64,000 bases of DNA from Maritalea mediterranea (GTDB lineage: Bacteria > Pseudomonadota > Alphaproteobacteria > Rhizobiales > Devosiaceae). The stretch is from positions 124,001 to 188,000 of the forward strand of contig NZ_JAKGTI010000001.1 in NCBI RefSeq assembly GCF_021568695.1, in the 5' to 3' direction. A model generated the notes under the pieces. That model searched no databases and was not told the origin of the DNA. It saw nothing but the letters and a program-made list of their open reading frames with translations. Of this stretch, positions 57,759 through 64,000 are shown piece by piece (within the stretch, counting starts at the first letter, position 1; each line of letters starts with the position of its first letter). The translations under genes and the position numbers were made by a program.

Positions 57759-58730
57759 GTGATTATATTTATTGGCCCCAATCGGCAGCGTGGAAACATC
57801 AAGAAGTTCAACGATTACGAATTGGCGCCCAAATATAAACAACGCACTTTTAATTGGCTTTTTCGCGCGCGTAGCTTGCCAGGTGCGACCTATATTTTCA
57901 CCTTTTTGGATCGGCTTGACCCGTCTGAACGACGCTTGGCAGGCAAAATCTATCGCCACATTAATCAGCAAGGGGCCGGCTTTCGGGCGTTAAATGATCC
58001 TACCCGGGTGTTAAATAGATATCGGCTTTTACGTGCCCTTTATGCGCAGGGCTTCAATGACTTCAATGTTTATTTGGCTTGTGATGCACCCACGCCCAAA
58101 CGCTTTCCCGTGTTTATTCGGCGTATCTCACAATCCTTGCGACCATTAACAGGCCTTTTGCAAAATCAGGTCGAGCTAAACCAACATATTGCAACTCTTG
58201 AAGAAAATGGCGAGCCGTTAGATGACTTGATGGTGATCGAGTTCTGTGCGGTGGAGATCGAGCCGGGGATTTATCAGAAATATTCCGCCTATCGAGCCGG
58301 TGGGCGGGTCAGTTTGAATTACACCATCTGTGAGGCCAATTGGCAGGTCAAGGTGGGTGAGATTGATATTGTGGATCCCAAACTTTACGAAATCGAGGCC
58401 AATGACCTGAAGGCAAATGCTTACGTGGACCAAATGCGCACAGTGTTTGAGATGGCCAACATAGAGTATGGACGGGTCGATTTCGGCTTGGTGGATGGGC
58501 GGCCACAAGTCTATGAGATCAACTTCAATCCCGAGTTTCGGACCACTGAATCATTGTCGCAGGTTGAGCGACGCAAACAAAATGTGGCGCTGGCCGTGCA
58601 ACGGCGGTTTGAGGCCGTTGCCGCCCTCGATATAAACACCACGACAAAGAGGTGCCCCAACCTCAAGGATGCAGAGTTGACCGCATTTAGGTGGCGTTTT
58701 TGGCGCAATTATGCGCCCCAAAGATATTAG
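57759..58730 (+). CDS. Uncharacterised ATP-grasp-type protein, copy A
   Basis: A 323-residue protein starting at a GTG (VIIFIGPNRQRGN). The C-terminal third has the ATP-grasp metal motif with D241, E253 and N255 (YGRVDFG...VYEINFNPEF). A central KRFPVFIRR segment (114-122) resembles the strand of the ATP-grasp subdomain, and LDDLMVIEFC (154-163) is another family-like strand. It ends with an unusual conserved tail, RWRFWRNYAPQRY. The fold implies ATP-dependent ligation of a carboxylate to an amine or thiol. The substrate is unknown. Copy B begins 10 bp after the stop. No signal peptide is seen. Confidence 0.8.
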   Translation: MIIFIGPNRQRGNIKKFNDYELAPKYKQRTFNWLFRARSLPGATYIFTFLDRLDPSERRLAGKIYRHINQQGAGFRALNDPTRVLNRYRLLRALYAQGFNDFNVYLACDAPTPKRFPVFIRRISQSLRPLTGLLQNQVELNQHIATLEENGEPLDDLMVIEFCAVEIEPGIYQKYSAYRAGGRVSLNYTICEANWQVKVGEIDIVDPKLYEIEANDLKANAYVDQMRTVFEMANIEYGRVDFGLVDGRPQVYEINFNPEFRTTESLSQVERRKQNVALAVQRRFEAVAALDINTTTKRCPNLKDAELTAFRWRFWRNYAPQRY

Positions 58731-58739
58731 GAAAATAGA

Positions 58740-59711
58740 GTGATTATATTTGTTGGCCCCAATCGGCAGCGGGGCAATGGGCTTGGGTTCAAAGCATTTG
58801 ACGACGCGCCAGCCACACGGCACAAGACCTACAATTGGCTTTTTCGGACGCGACGTTTGCCCTCTGCAACCTATATTTTCACTTTTATTGACCGGTTGCA
58901 TCCACGGGAGCGGCGCTTGGCAGCCAAGATTTATCGGCATATCAATGCGGCGGGCGATGGCTTTAGGGCATTGAACGATCCCGCCCATGCCAAAAACAGA
59001 TATGGCCTACTTCGTGGACTACACCAAGCGGGCATTAATGATTTTGACGTTCATCTGGCGGGAGACGCGCCAAAACCGTCTCGATTTCCGGTGTTTCTCC
59101 GCTATTTGTCGGTCAGCTTGCCACCGGTCGCTGGCCTAATAAACTCACAATCTGAGCTGGATAGTACGATTGAGGCGCTGGCGTTGGCAGGTGAACCGTT
59201 GGACGATCTTATTGTCATCGAATATTGCGCGGAACCCTTTGAACAAGACTATTTTGTCAAGCTTTCGGCTTATCGCATCGACGACCAGTATATGCTGGAT
59301 CTATTCCTTTACGATCAGAAGTGGTACGTAAAATATGGTGATGTTGATACAATGCCACCAAACTTTGCGGAGACCGAGGCGAGGTTGCTTCGGGAAAATA
59401 AATGGATCGACCAGGCTCAACAGGTCTTTGACCTGGCCCAAATTGAATATGGGCGCGTAGATTTTTCATTGGTGAACAATCGCCCGCAATTTTATGAAAT
59501 CAACTTTCATCCGCAGTTCACGATGTCGGAATATGAGTCTAAATGCCCGAAACGACTAGAAAATGCCAAATTTGCGGCCCGCCGGCGTATGGATGCCATG
59601 AAAGTGCTAGACGCGGGACCGTCCGAAAGAGCCATCGCGAACATTCATGATTCTGAGGTGACCGCGTTTCGTCTGCGCCCTTGGCGCAACTTCGCGCCAC
59701 AGCGATATTAG
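58740..59711 (+). CDS. Uncharacterised ATP-grasp-type protein, copy B
   Basis: A tandem paralogue of copy A, also 323 residues and GTG-started (VIIFVGPNRQRGN). The two align without gaps; I count 172 identical positions. It retains D241, E253 and N255 (YGRVDFS...FYEINFHPQF), RFPVFLR and LDDLIVIEYC, and ends RLRPWRNFAPQRY. The middle segment (181-210) and residues 261-300 diverge most, so substrate specificity may differ. It begins 10 bp after copy A and ends 4 bp before the convergent mmcB stop. Function unknown. Confidence 0.8.
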   Translation: MIIFVGPNRQRGNGLGFKAFDDAPATRHKTYNWLFRTRRLPSATYIFTFIDRLHPRERRLAAKIYRHINAAGDGFRALNDPAHAKNRYGLLRGLHQAGINDFDVHLAGDAPKPSRFPVFLRYLSVSLPPVAGLINSQSELDSTIEALALAGEPLDDLIVIEYCAEPFEQDYFVKLSAYRIDDQYMLDLFLYDQKWYVKYGDVDTMPPNFAETEARLLRENKWIDQAQQVFDLAQIEYGRVDFSLVNNRPQFYEINFHPQFTMSEYESKCPKRLENAKFAARRRMDAMKVLDAGPSERAIANIHDSEVTAFRLRPWRNFAPQRY

Positions 59712-59715
59712 ACGT

Positions 59716-60195
59716 CTAAAGCGCGCTTGGCCCCGGGTCCATCAAACTGTGAATCCGATCTGCACCCAACCGGGCCAGCTTGATCATCAAGGTTTTACGG
59801 CGGGCGGGTGCCATTTTATCAAGGGCAGAAGGGCGCATCATATCGGCCCCGTGCCCGTCAGCCACAATCAACCCTTCGCTTTCAGGAAAGATCTCCGCCG
59901 CCAGCTCCGGCGGTTTGGCAAAAAAGAACCGGTCGCAAAATTCGTGATATTCGGGCCACTTTTGGTCGACGCGAAAATCCTCGAGGCTGGATTTGATCTC
60001 CACGATCCAGATTTCGCCCTTGCGCGTGACCCCCAGCAAATCGGCGCGGCGGCCATTGGCCAGCGGCACTTCGGCAAAGCATGTAATATCATGTTGTGCC
60101 CGCAAAAACCGCATGCAACCACGCTGCACTTTCAGGGCGGTTTCCGACTGGCGGCCATCCACGATTGGGGGCAAATTTTGCAACGAATCTGACAT
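59716..60195 (-). CDS. mmcB: MmcB-family DNA repair protein
   Basis: A 159-residue PD-(D/E)XK nuclease-like protein. The active-site residues are seen in RRADLLGV and IVEIKSS (D...ExK). Caulobacter MmcB is an SOS-associated DNA repair factor acting outside recombination. The QRGCMRFL segment and the terminal DPGPSAL tail fit the family. I find no alphaproteobacterial LexA box (GTTC-N7-GTTC) just upstream by eye. imuA/imuB/dnaE2 are not in the window. It converges with copy B of the ATP-grasp pair. Confidence 0.88.
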   Translation of the reverse strand: MSDSLQNLPPIVDGRQSETALKVQRGCMRFLRAQHDITCFAEVPLANGRRADLLGVTRKGEIWIVEIKSSLEDFRVDQKWPEYHEFCDRFFFAKPPELAAEIFPESEGLIVADGHGADMMRPSALDKMAPARRKTLMIKLARLGADRIHSLMDPGPSAL

Positions 60196-60240
60196 GCATA
60201 AAGTTTAGCGCAAATCTGGAGGGGCGCAATGCGAATGAAA

Positions 60241-60268
60241 AGGCGCCCACAACGGGCGCCTCTTTTTT
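60241..60268. terminator. Bidirectional-looking terminator between mmcB and the chemoreceptor gene
   Basis: AGGCGCCC (60241-60248) pairs with GGGCGCCT (60254-60261) around ACAAC. On the minus strand it is followed by TTTT (60240-60237), ending the chemoreceptor transcript. On the plus strand C then six T residues follow. Confidence 0.85.
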
Positions 60269-60283
60269 GCAGCAAGGGAGAGG

Positions 60284-62437
60284 TTAGGCTGCCGCCACTT
60301 CCGTCAGGAATTTGTCGACAGTGGTGCGCAAGGTTTTGGCCTGTTCAGCCATATCCTGCGAGGCGACCAACACTTTGTTGGCGCTTTGATTGGTTTCGTC
60401 TGCCGCGCTGGTGACCGTGTTGATGGACCCGGCCACTTGCTCTGTGCCCGTCGCCGCCTGCGTCACGCTCTGGCTGATCTCGGCAGTGGCCGCGCCCTGC
60501 TCCTCAACAGCAGACGCGATGGAGGTGGTATATTGGGTCACCTCGGTCATGGTGCCCGCAATCTGCTCAATCGCCGCCACAGCGTCTTTGGTGGAGTCCT
60601 GAATTTCCGTGATCTGAGCCGAAATTTCTTCGGTGGCGCTGGCCGTCTGGTTGGCCAGTGACTTTACTTCCGTGGCCACTACAGCGAAGCCCTTGCCCAT
60701 TTCCCCGGCCCGCGCCGCTTCAATCGAGGTGTTCAGGGCCAGCAAATTGGTCTGCTCGGCAATGTCTTGAATAAGGGCCACCACATCGCCAATCTTTTGT
60801 GCCGCCGCGGCCAGGCGGGCGACGCGTCCATTGGTCAGCTGGGCCGCCTCCGCTGCGGAATTCACGATGGTGTTGGTTTTGGAAACCTGCCGCGAAATCT
60901 CTTCGATAGAGGCCGCCAACTCTTCTGCCGCCGCCGCCACGGCTTTCACATTGGTGGACGCTTCTTTTGACGCATTGGCCGCATCGCCAGCCTGTCCGGA
61001 CGTGTTGTTGGCGATATCATTGAGCATGTTGGCGGTGTTGGTCATTTGCGCGCTATTCTGCGTCACTAGCTCAAGCGCATCGCCCACACTGGCGCGAAAA
61101 TGAGAGATCAGCTCTTCTACCCGTTTCTGACGTTCGGCCTGGGCCTTGGCTTCAGCGGCGCTTTGCCCCTCCAGTCGCTGTCGTTCAATCGCATTTTGCT
61201 TGAACACATCCACGGCCCGGGCCATGTCACCCAGCTCATCCTTGCCTTCTGTCCCTTGAATATCCACATCCAATTGGCCATTCGCCAGCTCATTCATGGT
61301 GGTAGACAGGCGCGCAATCGGCTTGGTGATGGTGCGGGCAAACAAGACACCAGCCACAATGATGACGGCCAGAATACCCCCACCAATCAGCAGCATCATA
61401 TTGCGCAAATTGACCACCGGCTTATTGGACTCTGCTACCCCTTTCACTGCGGCAACGGCCCAATTGACGCCGCCAAAACTAAAGGGCGTGGTGTGCAAAT
61501 AAAGCTCTTCACCACGATAATTATCGGTAATCGCAAAGCCATGTTTTCCTGCCAAAGCGTCATCAATGGCGACATAATCAAGGCGGGTGTTCAAGATGTC
61601 ATTCTCTTCGGTGAATGCCGAATCATTGCGGAACATATGATCAGCACCCACGATAAAGGTTTCGCCAGTGTCGCCCAGCCCGGTTTTATCGTGCATGATC
61701 TGGGTGAATTCATCCACCGGCAATTGGAAGGCGAGCACCCCGATTCGCTGTCCCTGATTATCCATCAATGGGGTGGACATAAAGGTCGCTGGCAAATCAT
61801 CGCTTGGCGCATAGGGGGCGATATCGAAAAAGGCGAATTGTCCGGCCGCGACATTGGCCGCTGCGCGAAAGGCGCGGCCCATATCAGAGCTGGCCCAGGT
61901 GCCGCCGCCTTCCGCAAAATTGGTGGCATAGTCATTTTCTTTCGCAACGGTGTAGACCAGATTGCCCGCCTGATCGAACAGGAACACATCATAATAGCCA
62001 TTGCGGTTCATCAGATTGCGAAAATAGGGGTGAAAGCGGGCGTGTAAACTGTCGTACCAAAGGCCAAGATCGGCTTTGTCCAACTTGGCCTTCTCGCCCA
62101 GCGGAAACGGATTTTGCACAATATAGCCCTGCTTTAGCAGCCCAGAAGCGTCGCCTTCAATACGCTGCCAGGCATCAGCAAAACCGGTGGTGGCTTCAAT
62201 CACCACTGGATTTTGCGCCTGCAACAGCAGATCGTCCTTCACTTGGGTGAAATAGCGCTCCAGCGCAATGGCACGACTTTCCAAAATGCCTTCCAGCTTG
62301 TCTTTGGTCATTTCATGCACGGTCTGGGAGCTGATCAAAAAACTGGCCGCGCCAAGGCCAATACCTATGGCCAGCGCCGAAATGGTCAAGGCAAGCGGCA
62401 ATTTTGCTGCAATTTTAAGGGTCGGAAATTTGAACAT
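60284..62437 (-). CDS. Methyl-accepting chemotaxis protein with a Cache-type sensor
   Basis: A chemoreceptor of about 717 residues from ATG 62437. Transmembrane helix 1 is at about 14-36, followed by a periplasmic region of about 300 residues with features of a Cache sensor ([36 protein letters not shown]), transmembrane helix 2 ([20 protein letters not shown]), HAMP ([20 protein letters not shown]) and the signalling hairpin with [19 protein letters not shown]. No C-terminal CheR-tethering pentapeptide is seen. The ligand is unknown. No che genes are in the window. Confidence 0.92.
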   Translation of the reverse strand: MFKFPTLKIAAKLPLALTISALAIGIGLGAASFLISSQTVHEMTKDKLEGILESRAIALERYFTQVKDDLLLQAQNPVVIEATTGFADAWQRIEGDASGLLKQGYIVQNPFPLGEKAKLDKADLGLWYDSLHARFHPYFRNLMNRNGYYDVFLFDQAGNLVYTVAKENDYATNFAEGGGTWASSDMGRAFRAAANVAAGQFAFFDIAPYAPSDDLPATFMSTPLMDNQGQRIGVLAFQLPVDEFTQIMHDKTGLGDTGETFIVGADHMFRNDSAFTEENDILNTRLDYVAIDDALAGKHGFAITDNYRGEELYLHTTPFSFGGVNWAVAAVKGVAESNKPVVNLRNMMLLIGGGILAVIIVAGVLFARTITKPIARLSTTMNELANGQLDVDIQGTEGKDELGDMARAVDVFKQNAIERQRLEGQSAAEAKAQAERQKRVEELISHFRASVGDALELVTQNSAQMTNTANMLNDIANNTSGQAGDAANASKEASTNVKAVAAAAEELAASIEEISRQVSKTNTIVNSAAEAAQLTNGRVARLAAAAQKIGDVVALIQDIAEQTNLLALNTSIEAARAGEMGKGFAVVATEVKSLANQTASATEEISAQITEIQDSTKDAVAAIEQIAGTMTEVTQYTTSIASAVEEQGAATAEISQSVTQAATGTEQVAGSINTVTSAADETNQSANKVLVASQDMAEQAKTLRTTVDKFLTEVAAA

Positions 62438-62549
62438 GGCAATCGCTCGCAATAGGATTAAAACTATGCGGCCATTGTCCGGCAAACTTGGTTAATTGTG
62501 GTTTCTGCACAAGGTACGGACGATTACGTAGGAATCGCCGCCCCCTGAA

Positions 62550-63149
62550 TCAGCCCGCAGCGCTCCAGGAGACATGGCTGTGGCGTTTGCTGAAATGCCC
62601 AACCGTTGTATCGCCGATAATTTGCACGCCGTGTGCCGAGTCGCGACGGATGTCAATGCGGCGATAGCCTTGGCTTTGATTGAACACCCGTTGGCCGCTT
62701 GGCCGCTTTTTACCAAAGCGGCGCCGGTCGGGCCCGAAATAGGTGCTGGTTTCATAATAGGTGATGGGCGTGTTGAGCTGGCGGCGCAGCCGCGGCATCA
62801 TCTGCTTCGGGTCCCAGGGCAGGGTCAGGATATCGTCAAACCCGATCTGGATGCATTGGGAGATAAGCATCGGCAATGGCACCTCCACAAAGCAGATTAA
62901 TGGCGAGAAGCGCACGCGCGGGCGCGTGCTGTTGCGGATATTCTGCACCTGAGATTTGATCTGCCCCAATTCCCCGTCGCTGGCAAACAGAAAGAAATTG
63001 TTGGGCACCTTGCGGGTCAACTCTTCTGTCGCCAGCAAGCCGGAATAGGGCGTGATTTGCCGAAACCCCAAATCGCGCGCCAAATCATTGATCAGCGCAA
63101 TTTGAGCGTTATTGCCGCCCATATTGGTCGCCACATCAAAATAACTCAT
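62550..63149 (-). CDS. Degenerate receiver-like protein of unknown function
   Basis: About 199 residues. The middle resembles a response-regulator receiver: IQIGFDDILTLPWDPKQMM matches the terminal helix region, where GADDYLTKPF is usual, but the conserved Lys is replaced by Leu (TLPW), and no clear aspartate pocket is visible at the start. A GPDRRR segment (TYFGPDRRRFG) follows, a motif seen near receiver ends in some alphaproteobacteria. The C-terminus is basic and His/Ser-rich. It lies upstream of the chemoreceptor on the same strand (about 110 bp). Function unknown. Confidence 0.6.
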   Translation of the reverse strand: MSYFDVATNMGGNNAQIALINDLARDLGFRQITPYSGLLATEELTRKVPNNFFLFASDGELGQIKSQVQNIRNSTRPRVRFSPLICFVEVPLPMLISQCIQIGFDDILTLPWDPKQMMPRLRRQLNTPITYYETSTYFGPDRRRFGKKRPSGQRVFNQSQGYRRIDIRRDSAHGVQIIGDTTVGHFSKRHSHVSWSAAG

Positions 63150-63217
63150 GAAATCCCCTAAGCACGCGCACATTCCCTCAACTTATGTGCGGTGGCTAAG
63201 CCCTTATCAGGGTTGAG

Positions 63218-63946
63218 TTAATTTTTCGTCGACAGGCTGAAATTTGTGGCGGCCATTGCATAGGTCTGGCCCGGATGCAGCATGCGCACATAGGTGATCA
63301 TTTTGGCGTCTAGGGCTGTGCGCCGCTCAATCACAAACAGCGCTTCGCCCTCTGGCACGTCAAGGGCCGCCCCCTGGTGCGCGTTGGCATTTACAGCAGA
63401 AAACTGATGCTCTGCATCGCTATAAGGCAAGTTCTTGACCAACCACTCATTGGGATTGGTCTGGTCAAATTCTTGCGTGGCGGCATTGGGCACCACATCC
63501 AGGTTGATCCAGCGTTCTTCCAACTGATAGGGCTGGTCCCCGGCAAAGTGCAAAACCTCTAGGTAAAGCACGTCCTGGGTGGAGGGCACACGCAGCACCT
63601 GTTGTGCCAGGGGATCGCCCTGCACAATTTCACGTTTTAAAATCTTGAAGCGATAGGGAGCGCCGGTGCGTTCAATTTCATCGCGCACCAAGGAAATGTC
63701 CACTTTGGTGGTGCGACCGCCCACCGCGGCCACGCGCGTGCCTGCCCGGCGCTTGCGCTCCACAAACCCTTCTTCAGCCAATTCCCGCATCGCCCGATGC
63801 ACCGTGGCCCGCGCCACCCCATACTGCTTGGCGATGGTTTCCTCATGCGGCACCGCGTCCCCCGGGCGCAGCGCACCGGTGCGGATTTGCCGGAGCAAAT
63901 CATTCTTAATGGTCAGATAAGGCGAGGCGGTGGCGCGTTCGGTCAT
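63218..63946 (-). CDS. GntR/HutC-family transcriptional regulator with UTRA domain
   Basis: A 242-residue regulator. The N-terminal winged HTH (about 9-75) reads TIAKQYGVARATVHRAMREL; the UTRA effector domain follows (about 95-238), with YQLEERWINLDVVPNAATQ and EALFVIERRTALDAKMITYV. HutC-type repressors sense urocanate and control histidine use, but no hut gene is in view, since the window ends 54 bp upstream of the start. The identity beyond HutC/UTRA is therefore uncertain. Confidence 0.87.
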   Translation of the reverse strand: MTERATASPYLTIKNDLLRQIRTGALRPGDAVPHEETIAKQYGVARATVHRAMRELAEEGFVERKRRAGTRVAAVGGRTTKVDISLVRDEIERTGAPYRFKILKREIVQGDPLAQQVLRVPSTQDVLYLEVLHFAGDQPYQLEERWINLDVVPNAATQEFDQTNPNEWLVKNLPYSDAEHQFSAVNANAHQGAALDVPEGEALFVIERRTALDAKMITYVRMLHPGQTYAMAATNFSLSTKN

Positions 63947-64000
63947 GGCTTGCTTATAATTGGCTCCGCAATTTTTTCAAACAGGCAATATAATCGGCGC

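Noticed and set aside
61100-62047. A 315-codon plus-strand open frame inside the chemoreceptor gene
   Set aside because: Antisense to a complete methyl-accepting chemotaxis protein; His/Gln/Ile-rich shadow composition.

Overview
The window is chromosomal core DNA of an alphaproteobacterium. Gene order trpS-usp-nfuA-tsaB-rimI-fur-plsC-miaB-phoH-ybeY-corC-lnt-HTH-metK-trmB-rimP-nusA-ylxR-infB-rbfA-truB-rpsO-pnp, then irr and fabA-fabB, is the arrangement known from Hyphomicrobiales (Rhizobiales). An Irr regulator, a Mur-type Fur, RegB/RegA, MmcB, a PraR-like regulator and DUF2852/DUF2259 proteins support that class. GC content looks moderate. The genus cannot be named from the sequence alone. 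I saw no tRNA, rRNA, insertion sequence, phage gene or CRISPR array.

Layout. 1-23 kb: an almost unbroken plus-strand block for translation, tRNA modification, ribosome maturation and RNA decay (trpS truncated at the left edge, through pnp). 23-29.4 kb: a mixed-strand block with a hydroxyacid dehydrogenase, an SH3 protein, irr, a PhzF-like protein, fabA-fabB and a PPP-type phosphatase. 29.4-36.4 kb: a minus-strand block with a VOC protein, a Gfo/Idh oxidoreductase, a ThiF-type adenylyltransferase, DUF2259, dut, coaBC, ubiB and ubiE. 36.5-45.3 kb: mutM, rpsT, an AT-rich gene-free stretch of about 0.8 kb, then dnaA-dnaN-recF-gyrB, a plausible replication-origin neighbourhood. 45-53 kb: mixed accessory genes including a class A PBP, glutathionyl-hydroquinone reductase, a LysR/SnoaL locus, a TetR-DUF1295 operon and a YgjP-like metallohydrolase. 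54-60 kb: RegB/RegA redox regulators, a beta-CASP metallo-beta-lactamase protein, two tandem uncharacterised ATP-grasp paralogues and mmcB. 60-64 kb: a chemoreceptor, a degenerate receiver protein and a GntR/UTRA regulator.

How genes work together. tsaB and miaB modify tRNA anticodon loops. ybeY, rimP, rbfA and rimI mature or modify the 30S subunit. nusA, infB, rpsO and pnp couple transcription, initiation and RNA turnover, and several of these genes carry hairpin-rich leaders. fabA/fabB make unsaturated fatty acids and plsC/lnt build envelope lipids. Irr and Fur/Mur would handle iron and manganese, and an Irr-box-like palindrome overlaps the likely -10 of nfuA. The most novel-looking item is the ATP-grasp pair at 57759-59711: two gapless 323-residue paralogues (172 identical positions by hand count) that share an unusual conserved C-terminal tail and have no assigned function.
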